A stretch of DNA of 64,000 nucleotides, taken from NCBI GenBank assembly GCA_016584495.1, contig WAID01000001.1:806001-870000 (forward strand), given 5' to 3'. The position numbers and the translations under genes were made by a program. Positions 11,291 to 22,590 of this stretch are shown here, one piece after another (position 1 is the first letter of the stretch; every line of letters begins with the position of its first letter). Origin of the DNA: Celoporthe dispersa. Taxonomy: Eukaryota > Ascomycota > Sordariomycetes > Diaporthales > Cryphonectriaceae. The notes below the pieces were generated by a model. The model saw nothing but the letters and a program-made list of their open reading frames with translations. It was not told the DNA's origin and ran no database searches.

Positions 11291-12886
11291 TCGAGACAGC
11301 ACATGTTGTATATAGAAACACCTCCATGTCGATAGTTACTCTGTCTGGACCTCCCAAGAAAAAAAGTGTTTATGTACTTGAGACGTATAAAATAAATGGA
11401 CTCAAGACGACCTGCTGCCTTTGTGTTAGTTGACGGACTGGAAGGATGAGTGTCAGCTGATCCCTTAATTTCCAGAGGCTTGGCGCTGAACTGATAATGT
11501 CCCACTGGAAGAGCATGTCAATTTAGGTTAGCACTGTCCCCCAAAAGGCAGGTATATCGATTTAGGTAAGCATGAATTCGAAGGCGGCTGCGCAGATATA
11601 TCTTCTATAGTAGCATATTATATCTCTGGCCTCAGATAGGTTGTGTTACTAGGCACGACAGCGTGATTACTTGGCATGGCGTTGTAATTATAACCTCCAA
11701 GGTAGAGTAATTAATTACCAAGTCCTAAAAAAATATTAATACCGGCAGAGATTTTTCATGCTCGTGGCAATACGAGTACATAACATTCCCTTAAACGCAG
11801 CACCGGTGCGGCAAGAAGTTTATCTCATTGAATCCAAGTATAATTAGAACATAGAGACATACACTAATACTGACCTACACTTCTTCAAATTTCTACTGGT
11901 CCCCATCACCATTAGTTCCAACCAGTCTCTTTCCAGCTCTGCTACAGACCACCTTCCGCGATCTATCCCCTGTTTGATCTTTCACAAGAATTAGATACTC
12001 CCCACGCGCATCCGGACGCACACACAAGGACTGATGATCCTTAACATGAGCCACCATCGCAGGAGCAACCTATCGGATCGGAGGTTCGGGGCCCATGGGG
12101 GTCGAGACGTGATGGCTCATGGGCTTCTCGTCTTCGTATGATTGCGGCATTATGGGTGGGAACGTTGCTGATAGTGGACTCGGAAGTACCTGTCTGAATG
12201 TCAGCCATGTAGTCGAGTATTGTGCCTCCAGTTACGGGGCATAGCTGTGGAGTACAGGGATTTGGGTCGCATACATCGATACATTTTCTTTATCTTGAAA
12301 GTGTTACCAAAACGATGATCAGAACCGTGTTGTCATGAGAGGGTCAGCGCTTGAGGTGGTCCACACATGTAGGTGTGTGTTTGAAGGAAAGAATCTGGAG
12401 GGGCTGAAGATTCAAAGTCGGGGTTCCTCTGCTTAAGAAACAAGCTCTCGCTTCTGTGAACCTTGAAGGCAAGGCCGTGCATGTGCAATTCGGTGTTGAC
12501 GCTGACTTGCCAGATGGGAAAGGGACTTCCTTTAGATCAAGTGCAAAATGCACTATTCTAGATCTACTATCAGATGTATCTTGAAAACGGGCAGTTTTGA
12601 GCAACGGCGTTGACTTGGACCTTTTGGAGGCCAACCTGCCCCATTAGGGGACGGGGGCAGGAAACATCACCGTTATGATCTGCAGTGCGTACAAAGGGGT
12701 TTTGCCAGGGCTAACTTGACTAGAGGACTTTTCCTCCTCCATAGAATTATGCCCAAAAATGTGATCCAAAGGAATCTCTATTGGTAGGATATCTAAGGCT
12801 GCCCAGCTTCAAATAGTGAAATCTATAATTTGTATGGATCTTTCAAAGCAAAAGTGCTTTCCATGGCCTAATCTACCACAAGCCAT
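11291..12886. other. Intergenic, AT-rich, nothing recognised
   Basis: Convergent spacer between the NUP and MFS genes. The part from about 11510 to 11900 is clearly AT-rich. Small frames lack coding character. Confidence 0.5.
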
Positions 12887-14608
12887 TTATACTGCTGCTC
12901 TTGCTGCCTTCTCTCGCTCTGCATCCTTCTTCTCCTGCCTCACTCTTTTCTCCTCCCGCCACTTCTTTCCCTTCAGCAGGACGAGCCAGAGCAGCGGGCT
13001 AAAGAAGAACCAGACACCGCTGATAAAGACACCAGTGAAGCCGATTCCGATCTTCTCGATCATGAAGGGGGCCACGGCCACAGCTCCTGCGCTCAACAGG
13101 CATCGAAACAGGTTGTTGGCCGCCGTGGCCGTAGCTGGGATGTCCGCGTGCGTGTCCACCACCAAGGTGTTGAAGCCCTGCTGCGCCCCGCTGAAGAACA
13201 AGCCCAGGAAGAAGAGAGACACCTCGATCCCGGCAAGACCGGAATTCGACTCCATGGTCCAGGCATAAGCCATCACGGTGCCACACGAGATATAGACTAG
13301 AGGTATGGAGACCTCGAGCCTGATCCTCTCGATCGGGAAGACTTCGATCTTTTGCTGGCGCGACAGATCGAGCGGCAGGCCGAGGCGTCGTGCGTGCCGT
13401 CGGAAGTTGTAGTCAAACAGCCGGCCCGCCAGGAATCGAGACAAGAGGGATCCTGTGCCGAGTGGGAGATAACAGAGACCGGTGATGGCCGATGAAAACC
13501 CAAAGCGGGCAGTCAGCTGCTCAGACAGCGTCGTCAGCACCATAAAGTAGCCGGCGAAGAAGATGGCGCCAAACCCCAGAGTGATGCCACCCTCTCGCTC
13601 GGCGAGGATGCGCAGTGACGACAGCGGGCTCGGTCGCTTTCTCGGCTTCGTGATTGTAGACCTGTCCTCTGCGTAGACCTGGCCGCCGTTGAGTGGCCTG
13701 CCCTGCCTGAGCCGCCACCACTGCAGTACGCTGAGGTTCCATTTTGGTGGCTGTATAGTATTGTTGCCTACGACAGCCCGGCCTGTCTCCGGGAGGATAA
13801 TGATCATCAGGGTCGTGACGATGGCACTAAAGATGAGCAGGAACCAGAAGATCCAGTGCCAGTCCAGATATTCGTTCAGCAGCCCACCAATGACTGGGCC
13901 GAGCGCAGGGCCAAGCGAGATGCCCAGGGTAGTGTAGCCGAGCCATGATCCCCTCTCGGCTCTCGTGACCATATCTGACACTGTTGCTGAGCCGAGGGCT
14001 ATGGTGGCCGAGCTACCTGCAGACTGCAGGCAGCGCAGTACCATCAGCGCAGGATAGCTGTTCTGCAGGGCGAGGGCGAGGTTGGCAACCAGATAGATCG
14101 AGAAGGTGACCACGTACGCAGGGCGGCGGCCCTTGACGTCGGAGAGCGTGCCGATGAACGACGGCGCAATTCCCTGCACGATCTGGTACGTGGTAATGCT
14201 GAGATTGACGAGTGACGTCTTGACGTTCAGGTCCTCGGCGATTTTGTTGAGGGCAGGTAGGTAGATCGAGCCGGTGAGTGGTGAAAGTACGCCTGAGAAT
14301 GCCACCAGCATGATGATCTGGACCTTTTGCGCCCTCGGGATGACAGAGTAGACAGCCTCCTGGTGAGTCGCTGGCCGACCCAGCTCTCCAGCTTCTTGTG
14401 ATGGGACTTTGTGAACCGAGCTCCTGTCAGTTGCCATCCCGCTGTCGTCTCTGTCCTCGTTGTCGGGCATCTCCCTGTCTTCCATTATTTCAGCAGCGAG
14501 ATCGTCGGCGTTGGTCGGGAGCTCTTCGCTCGATCTCTCGCCTGGTACCCGTCCCCGGACACTCTGCGTGTCGGCGGCCAGCCGCTGTCCAGGATTCGTC
14601 TTCTCCAT
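12887..14608 (-). CDS. MFS transporter, DHA1 drug:H+ antiporter type (Qdr/Aqr-like)
   Basis: Intronless, 573 residues. About 95 polar N-terminal residues rich in Asp/Glu precede twelve hydrophobic segments. DHA1 marks are clear: LTGSIYLPALNKIAEDLN in the first segment, GTLSDVKGRRPAYV (motif A) after the second, RCLQSAGSSATIALG in the fourth, and LGYTTLGISLGPALGPVIGGLL (motif C) in the fifth. A long loop between segments 6 and 7 (about 285-345) and a charged C-terminal tail (KKWREEKRVRQEKK) are typical. The nearest known families are yeast Qdr and Aqr1, plasma-membrane exporters of drugs, weak acids and polyamines; the substrate here is unknown. No frame break. Confidence 0.92.
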   Translation of the reverse strand: MEKTNPGQRLAADTQSVRGRVPGERSSEELPTNADDLAAEIMEDREMPDNEDRDDSGMATDRSSVHKVPSQEAGELGRPATHQEAVYSVIPRAQKVQIIMLVAFSGVLSPLTGSIYLPALNKIAEDLNVKTSLVNLSITTYQIVQGIAPSFIGTLSDVKGRRPAYVVTFSIYLVANLALALQNSYPALMVLRCLQSAGSSATIALGSATVSDMVTRAERGSWLGYTTLGISLGPALGPVIGGLLNEYLDWHWIFWFLLIFSAIVTTLMIIILPETGRAVVGNNTIQPPKWNLSVLQWWRLRQGRPLNGGQVYAEDRSTITKPRKRPSPLSSLRILAEREGGITLGFGAIFFAGYFMVLTTLSEQLTARFGFSSAITGLCYLPLGTGSLLSRFLAGRLFDYNFRRHARRLGLPLDLSRQQKIEVFPIERIRLEVSIPLVYISCGTVMAYAWTMESNSGLAGIEVSLFFLGLFFSGAQQGFNTLVVDTHADIPATATAANNLFRCLLSAGAVAVAPFMIEKIGIGFTGVFISGVWFFFSPLLWLVLLKGKKWREEKRVRQEKKDAEREKAARAAV

Positions 14609-15532
14609 GGGTTATTTCATATGTCGAATAAGGCGGGAAGGCAAATCCTTGCGGAAAGGTGAGGGCTAGTCACGCCAGAACAAAGAAAATGCCACAGGCA
14701 GGCCAGCTTTAATAAATATTCGCCCAGCAGAAAAAGTCATCACCAATCAATATGCAAATGTAAAACCCCGTTGGTCTTTCTCTCTCATGTTGCGGTCAGA
14801 AAAAGACGTTTGCCGATAGTGTGCCGATTATCCGGCGACGCCCCCTGCTTGCCTTCCTTTCAGAGGCAAGCCGTTGTGGATCTGAAGGGTACAGGAGGGT
14901 GAGATCTTGGCCGATTCGGTGCCGACATTACACGAAGGCCAGTGTGCGATAATAAGCCTGCGTAGGACGGAGGTCTGTGTCGAGAGGTGCATTCCTAATG
15001 ACGAAATGAGTCATCAGATTTAGTGATGTGCTGTGAGGCTGCTTGTTTTTTTCCCCCCTCACATGAGAAACGAATCTCGATGAATATGTGCGGACCACCA
15101 CTGGGCAGCGGTAGAGGCTGCGTGCCCTTTCGAATCGTCGTCGTTGTTGTAATTCTAGAGTCAGCCTAACTGGGCAAACATGTCAGCTTTGAGTCAAGGT
15201 GAGCCCCGTTGTGTGATCGCTTTCGTCTAAAGCCTGGGCCATGGGCGGGTGTTTGGTGGCTGGACCGTCCTCTCCGGGATGGAGATCGGGTAGACTGCGT
15301 CACTGAGCAGTACATTCCACGGGTCGCTGCGCTGGGGTCTACACGCTCATCGGGGACGGTCATTGGATTATTCCCGCGTCAGGGCAGTACGAAGCCATCA
15401 GCAACGGCCTGCCTGACTAGAGACAACATGCGCACCATCAAAGTAATAAACATCATACGTGGGTCAGGCCAGTCACTGTGGTCTAGTGTTGGATTGCGAG
15501 AGTCGAGTCTGATATTCCTTAATTTCGTCCAC
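14609..15532. other. Intergenic, promoter of the MFS gene and 3' side of the next gene
   Basis: About 0.9 kb. It contains the upstream region of the minus-strand MFS gene and the 3' flank of the minus-strand mitochondrial-type gene. No further gene is supported. Confidence 0.5.
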
Positions 15533-16475
15533 TCATGATGCGTCATTCGTCTTTGTTTCTCCTGATGTATCGCCTCGAATTTGTGCTCGAATCTCTTCGA
15601 GGCTAGGGTGATTGCCCAAGGCCACTGGAGAAGAGAGACTGAGTCAGCAGTCGGTTTTGCATAGATCAAGGCGCAGCTTGAATCAGGGTCAAGGTAATGA
15701 ACACTCACATCTCTCGAAGAGGAAGTAGGACGTGACTAGCAAGATTGGCAACGCTATCATTGTAGCCGTCCATTTCCGCGCGGCTTGCTTGTATTCACGG
15801 CTGCTGGTGTCAACCTTGGGCTTCAAGCTGCCTGGCGAGGGAGGAGGAACAGGACTGGCTGTTGGGGACGGCGAGGATGTTGGGTTCGAGGCGGGTGCTG
15901 CGGCAGCTGTTGATGCGCTCGACGCCGAGCTCTGCTGTGGCGCAGCGAAGCGTGTCGAGCTAGGCGTATTCTCTTGTTGTTGTTGTGAAGGCACTGAAGC
16001 CACTGGCTCTGCGTTCTTCCCTGACCGTCGGTTCTGGGGCGGCAGCGGTCATGGTGATTTTGGCGGCAGCAGCAGCAGCAGCAGTGGTGCTCTTAGACGC
16101 CACCGTCTTCTTCTCCTTTACCGGTGTGTTCACTTCCGTGCTAGTGCCGGCGGTCGATTTGGCCTTCGATGCCCGTACCTTCTTGACCGTCTTTGTTCCG
16201 TCCACGTCTTGCTCGGTCGCTTTGGTAGAGGCTTTCCTCGTCTTCGTCCCGGTCTTGGCTGCAGGGGCCTTTGCCTTGGACAGCGGCGCGGTCGCCTCTT
16301 TCGGAGCTTCCTTCACAGCCTGTGCCTTCTTCGGACGTGTTGTAGAGACCTGTCGCACGACCTGGTAGAGGGGAGCGGCGATGGGCATTCCCATAGGGGC
16401 CATGGCTGGGCCGGCCATCGTCCAACTGCGCCCGCACCTCGACAGCATGTGTCTTCCTAGTGCAAGCCGTGACAT
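15533..16475 (-). CDS. Predicted mitochondrial single-pass membrane protein, fungal-specific
   Basis: Two exons, 16475-15709 and 15624-15533 (intron T|GTGAGT...CTCCAG|TG), about 285 residues. The N-terminus is rich in Arg/Ser with no acids (MSRLALGRHMLSRCGRSW), like a mitochondrial presequence. A Lys/Ala/Thr-rich region follows, including polyAla coded by a CAG-type repeat (about 16066-16087), then a Ser/Pro/Ala linker. The conserved part is SREYKQAARKWTATMIALPILLVTSYFLFERLALG, one membrane segment followed by a short soluble tail; it spans the intron, which supports the splice. One extra base near 16019-16021 breaks the frame between TVR and KNAEPVASVP. I recall similar hypothetical proteins in Sordariomycetes but know of no function. 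Confidence 0.7.
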
Positions 16476-17277
16476 CTCGAACGCGTCTCTGTGTACTACT
16501 GTTGCGCTGCCGTTGGTATGGGTCTTGTGACGACGAGCTCCGACCTCGGTTCAGTGAGCGGCCGACGTCGTCGTTCCAGGAGATCTGTGGAGATGGAGGC
16601 AGGCGAGTGGACGGTTGTGCAAAAATGGCATTCGAGGGTCGTGTCTCAAGCAACAGAGGCCGAGGATCAGCCCGGAGTCATCTTGGATCGCATAAAAGCA
16701 AGCCGCGAATCCCTGCCTGGTATGATCGGCTCGCAATCATCACATGCAGATGCTCGCAGATTGGCTAGCCGTCACGTATGCGCCGGGCAAGACGCGGCGC
16801 GTCGTTGGAAAATTAAGTTCATGCGACGCGAAGGTGGCTACGACGAGACCCCCGGCGTGGGATCGGGCAAGAAGGGTCTGTGTTCAGCGGGGTCCTGTGG
16901 AAAGCAGGGTCTGGTCTGCAGAGAACTGGACACCTACGCACCCCGCACCGTACCAGGCTTCCTACCCGCCGACACCCAAATCAAAGCATCAAATCAACAC
17001 ACAAGGTCACCAGGATGCATGAACCAGCGTGCCTACGTGTCATTTCCATGTTCTTCTATTTGTCTATGTACCATTTGCCTACCGCGCCTGCGTGTGTATG
17101 ACGGTCTATCTTGCGCAATCACGAATCACGAAGTACCTTCATCGGCCGTGAACCCGAGGGTACCTTAAGGGCCTCCCTGTGACGCCACCAGAGAGAATAC
17201 CCCTACGGTTCAGGTTTCGAGCTCATTCCAGCGCTTATTCCTCGTGCCAGAGGACAAGCCCGAGGGGCGAGGTTCTC
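16476..17277. other. Intergenic; long open frame not supported
   Basis: About 0.8 kb between two minus-strand genes. A plus-strand frame (16491-17168) stays open by chance in this GC-rich DNA but has no motif and lies over the promoter of the mitochondrial-type gene. Confidence 0.5.
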
Positions 17278-18142
17278 TTACGCCTTGAGCTCCTTGACCT
17301 CAACCACGAGTTTGCCTGGGGGCCATGTCAGCCTCGACGCACTGAAGAGATCATGGTGAAGGGGGACACGGGGGGATGGGGATGCACACCTGTGTTTACA
17401 CCCTTGAAGAGGTCAACTAGAGCAGACTCTGCCTGCTGCAGGCCTCCCTTGACGATGGTGTTCTTAGACTTGATCTTTCCTTCGGACACCCACACAGCTA
17501 GCTGCTTGGCCGCTGCTGGCCACTCTGTTGGATAATCCATGACGATGAAGCCCTCCATTCTGTTGTTCGCCGTCAGCTTCAGAAGGGAAACAAGCTGGGA
17601 AAAAGTAAGGTTGCTGGATCAGGAGTGTCTTACCGCAGCCGCATCGACGTGATCATCGCAAGGTTCTGAAGTCGCAGGTCAGCATCTGCTCACCCACTCG
17701 ATACGTCCGGGGCGGTGGTCTCACGCTGAAGGACTTCTTTGCCGCGTCTCCGTCTTCGTTGTAGATGCTGATGGCTTTGAGTGCGTTAGTGGTCTCGCAG
17801 CTCCTCCCGGATATTCGCCTCTACTCACATCCACACGCCACAATGCGGCCGCGAAGCTTGGCCTGTCCCAAGGCAAGATCAAGAATCTCACCACCAACTA
17901 CAGACCGAGTTAGCATCAACAGCCGTCTCCATGAGATCTCTGTCCCACAACCCACCATTGTCCCAGTACATATCGATTTTATCCTGCGGACCTGGTCAGC
18001 GCCACGCAGCCACACATGACTCGACAGGATGCCGGATCCCCCTTACCTTGGTTGCCTCGACAAACTGCCCACGGAAGTCGGAGTCCTTGTAGTTTAGAGC
18101 CACGTCGAAGCCGATCTCCTTCAGCCAGGCACACTTCTCCTT

Positions 18143-18174
<32 letters not shown>

Positions 18175-18754
18175 TGAGCTTGCAGATCTGTCCCACGATC
18201 GAGCCCGTCGCGCCCGCCGCCCCGGAGACGACCACCAGCTCGCCGGCTTTGGGCAGACCGATCTTCTCCAGGCCCAGGTACGCCGTTATGCCCGTCAGCC
18301 CAATGGCGCCAAGCAGGTCAGGCATCTCTATGCCCGGCAGCCGTGCCGCAGGCATGGCCTCCCGCGGGCCAAGCTTCACGATCTCCCGCCAGCCGGTGAA
18401 CCCGGTCGCCCAGTCGCCGACCTTGAACATGGGGTTCTTGGACGCGAGAACGACGCCGGCCCCGACGCTCCGCATTGTCTCGCCGATCTGCAGTGGTGGC
18501 ATGTAACCAGGCTTGTCTGGCTCGAGTGTCAGCAGTGCCCCAGCTCAGCCTCGTGGCGCGGTCGCCTTGCCTTTCAGCCACACCCTCATCGAGGGGTCGA
18601 GGCTGATGTAGTGCGTCTCGAGCAGGACATCGCCATCCTGCAGGTCTGCCTCGGTCGGCGCCGGCGTGGTCTCTGCGCGGAAGGTCTCGCCCGGCACGAT
18701 CTGGCCCGTCGGCCTCTTGGCGAAGATATACGATAGGCTTGTGTCCTTGGCCAT
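17278..18754 (-). CDS. NADP-dependent MDR oxidoreductase (LTB4 dehydrogenase / alkenal reductase-like)
   Basis: Eight exons: 18754-18571, 18516-18047, 17983-17956, 17897-17829, 17774-17725, 17665-17634, 17559-17390, 17315-17278. The total is 1041 nt, 346 residues, the usual family length. Intron 1 (54 nt) has a GC donor (AAAG|GCAAGG) with a CTGAC branch site; exons 3 and 6 are only 28 and 32 nt. Family marks appear in order: TGQIVPGETFR, HYISLDPSMRVWL, MPPLQIGETMR, GVGVV-type strand, GLTGITAYLGL, the NADP loop SGAAGATGSIVGQ, DVALNYKD, DKIDMYWDNVGGEILD, EGFIVMDY. No zinc ligands are seen, as expected for this branch. These enzymes reduce the C=C bond of alpha,beta-unsaturated carbonyls in the cytosol. 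No frame break. Confidence 0.93.
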
Positions 18755-21700
18755 GCTTCTTCTCTGTCCGGGCTGTCTGTCGTGCGGGTCCGGGTGGCGG
18801 CAGGAATACGTCCACAGGAGTGTTTGTCTCTGATGAGGTTCACGTCTACGGACGGATATGGGCGACACAGGCTGCCATAGCACAATCCGCATGCGGGACA
18901 GCCCAGGGCGGTGTAGTATATATGCCGGTGCCAGCTAAGCTAGTGAATCACGTCCCATCTCGTCACCGCGTTTCATGGCGTAATCAACATCAATGCCTCC
19001 TTGTCTGCGTATGGACCAGCTCAAGAGGACCGTGGGCGTTTTTTTCTGGGCGCCCCCCCCCCAAAGGTGGCCCACAGCCGAGGCAGCTGTTATGTGGTTT
19101 TTTTTAGTCGGTCCACCGGGCGCAAAATCAGACTGAAACGGTAACCATCCCGGCCGGCCCGGACTCTGGTCCGACAGCGGTGGACGCTTGGTTCGTCGGG
19201 CACCGGCTGTGCATTTTTGAGACCTGCTCCCGATCGGCCGAGAGCCTCAAAGAGGAAGACTGACCCGTGGACAAGCCACGCCAAATTCTGACACATCAAT
19301 TTTTCTCGAGTCATCATTCCCGTGGGGTCTGTATAAGGTGCAGTCTGTAGCAAGAACCCAGCGGGAGACCAGAGCAGCGTCTCATCGCGCTACTACTCAA
19401 AACCTCGGAGGGTGGAAGCGGGCCCCGCCTCCCTGCCTGTCAGGTAGTGTCAAGAATTAAAAAATCCCCCGAGCGGCAGATTGGATCGTCGCATGGCGTT
19501 GCTGCAGTGGAGCCCCGGCCGAGATACCGTCGCCCTGCTCCATGAGAGCTTGTTGCTGCTGCCAATCCCGCTCTTTGAAAATGCGGTCGGCCTTCCCGAT
19601 TGTGCTGCTCACGGCCGACACGGGGGCTGGGGTCAGCAGAGTGGTAGAGGGAAGAGAAAGAGGGAGAGGGGGACGGGGACGGGGGGCCGCGGCTCTGCAG
19701 ATGGCGGCCCTGTTCCACACAGTAAGGACGCTGGCCGGGTGAATTTTGCCCAGAACTCGTTCCCTCCGAGGTTTCCAATCCTCGACAAAACACAACATAT
19801 CCATGCCGGTCAGCCGGGCGCAGCATGACCAGATAGATCCCTTAAAGAACCCCCTCAGATCTACCCACTGCTGTCTCGGAGACAACCTCGATCAAGGAAA
19901 TTCTCCTAGCACGGCCGATGCGGGTAGCGCGGCCTTGCATTGGACGAGGCTTCCTTCCTTCCCCCCCCCCCCTTCTGCCGGAACTTATGGCCGCCGCCGC
20001 CGATGAGGGAGGAGGGCCGCTGGCCCAACGACGCGGCAGGCGGATTTTCTATTTTTACCCTCGTCTGTCGTTCGTCGGGAGGGGAGAGGAAGAAGAAGAA
20101 AAAAAGCGACGAAACAATCAATCCCCCTTCCGCGTAATCCATCGTCGTGACTCGTCCCATTCAGCTAGTATTAGGCCAGCCCAAGTTGGCACCTCGGCCC
20201 GCGCCGGGCGGGTGTTCTTCGGCGAGGATTGCAATGGGCGGTCGAGGTATGGAGTCTCCCTCGTGATCGCCAGTCCTCGGCCTGACGTCGTGGGCTCAGC
20301 TGCTCCTGGAGGAGTCGGTGTATGCTCTCAAACACTCCCAGGCCAAGGAACTGCCCAGGGGCCCCTTCCGGAATGACGACTCTTGCCCAGTTCCTTGTCC
20401 GAGGTCCTTGGGAATTATGGTCATGAAGCTGCCACACCGCCTTATCCTGGCTCCACGTCGGTACTTTACCTACTCAACATCTCCTGATGAAAATGTTGAT
20501 GGCCTCCCTAGGCCAAGTGCCTCTGGCGATCATGCTTAGAGAGGAGCGAGCCGTTGCCTCTCCTTATGATTGTCCACGCTGTAGTGGCATTGATGAGAAG
20601 CATAACTGAGCTTGTTCTGTCTCCAGACTTGAAGTCAAGCTTTCCCTCAGCCCTCAAACTAAGGCTTGAGTATCATTGCTGCGCCGCGCTCCCCGTGCCA
20701 GGCTTTATGTTCGTGGTCATTTCCGCAGTGATTATATCCTTCTGCCATGGACGAGTCTGTCCGCGACGGTGTTCGAATCACCAGCAGTGCAGACCTTATT
20801 TGGGAAGATTCCCGCCTCTGCCCTACCAAGAGCCGTCCCTGGCATCGCCTGTCTGAATGTCAGGACAAGATCCTAAAGTGACGAGGCAGGGTGCTTGTTG
20901 CTTGCGCCGAGAACTCACAGAAACCAGACATGGTCGTCTCGAGAGGTCCTGCGCCCATTTGACAGAACAACGGCACGGCGGGCGCCGGGACATGATGCTG
21001 GAGATGCAGGTTTTCTTGCCTGGATCGCACTCGCGTCCCATGCAGAGCAAGTTGCATGCATGCGCTGCATATCAATAGTGCCTCGTCGGATGTCTCTTGT
21101 TTGTCAAGCCGCACTGATAGGTAGGCATATTTCTGGACAAGGTGTTTGGAGAAGAAAGACCGTTAGGGAAGGCATACTCTTGTATGCATCAGGGGAACTT
21201 CCTGCCCTCAACCTCTAGCCCTAGCTCACTGTACTAGACTTGCTTGTCAATGCCTTTCTTTTCCTCTTCTTTCTTTTTTCAACGAGATGGCGAGAGATTC
21301 CTTGGCACCGGCAGCACTGGCGACAGCAGGTTCGATGGACTCATTGTCGTGCAGACTCCTCCGGTACCGATCAGTAACCTTCTCTTCGACTGAGGCTTTT
21401 GAAAACAGGTGGTTTCTAAAATCAACTCAAGGGAAAGAGAGGAAAAGATAAAAAGTGAAAAAGGAAAAAGGAAAAGGATACAAAAATGCCGCAAGATCTA
21501 ATCATTGCCCAGCATCACGACACAACAAGGGCCAAAACGCCCCAAAAGTAACCCCGAGAGAACACTTTCAATTTCATCCCAGGTGCGCCGCTCGGACAGC
21601 AAGCTGGTCGGTCGATTGTTTCAGAATACGTCGGGCTGTCCTCGCCGATGCCAGCAACATGAGAAGCTATTGAATCAATAGGCACAGCACGAAAAGGTGG

Positions 21701-22590
21701 CGCACTGCTAGCGAGCCCAGACGTGGTAGCGACCATTGCGAATTTGGGAGGAGGCGGAGGCCAATCATCCGCTTATCCTGCCCGCTGGCAAGTTGCACCC
21801 TCGTGTTTTCGTATGTATTTTTTTCAAAAAAAAAAAAACAATCAGGGAGACGGACAGTCTGGGGGAGAGAGTTCACAAGTTCTGCGCAGGAAGAGGAGGC
21901 ACCCGCACAGCTGAGGACAGCGCAGGACACAGACCCGAGCCGAGGCTTGTCCAGCTCCTCGTCGCAATTCCTTCCAAGAGGCGTGTGCACAACTATTTAA
22001 CCCCAAGGCCGGCTATACACTCGTCCACCAATCTTGGTCGACAAACACGGCAGTTCGTGACCCTTCTCCCGGCCCGCCTCGGACCATGGGTAATACTTAT
22101 TCATGAATGCCAGCCACGAGGGGCGCCAATCAGAGGGCGAGCGCTTCAGGAAATTGATCACGGGTTCCACCTGACACCTCCAAAAAAAGAAGAAGAAAAA
22201 AGAAAAGACGGGGGAGGGGGAGAGGGGTTAACCTAATGGAGTGGCTCGCGCGCCAACGAGGATGGCAGCCAAGCTTTTGACCCCGACCATCTGTTGTAGT
22301 GTGCCTGACTGGTTCACGACGGCATCACAGCCGGGAAAACTAAATTCGACATGGGGTGTCTTATGTTTACACCGACGCTTGGGGTCACGCTCGGGCTGCA
22401 GACACCGAGGGGGGGGGCCTCCTCGCCGTCCTCACAGCTCATAACTCGATTGGGGTAATGTAAGAAGGAAGACAAAAACCCGGGCCCATCAGCACACAAA
22501 AGAAAGAAGAAAGAAAAAAAAACCCAACAACCGTATTGGAGGTCTTGTTGGGGGCGATATTCATTCCTCAAAGAAGCTCCCCGAGAAGAG
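18755..22590. other. Large intergenic gap (3.8 kb), no gene recognised
   Basis: The longest empty stretch in the window. Frames of 60-150 codons exist on both strands, but none has a domain, a signal peptide followed by a plausible body, or a clean splice pattern. There are short homopolymers (A12 near 21827) and purine-rich runs (22180-22230, 22500-22525). The last few hundred bases probably form the GH79 promoter. Confidence 0.45.

Noticed and set aside
10448..11302. Minus-strand open frame of 284 codons
   Set aside because: Antisense shadow of the NUP gene with no motif of its own.
16491..17168. Plus-strand open frame of 225 codons
   Set aside because: No domain, no signal, mixed composition, and it covers the promoter of the minus-strand mitochondrial-type gene.
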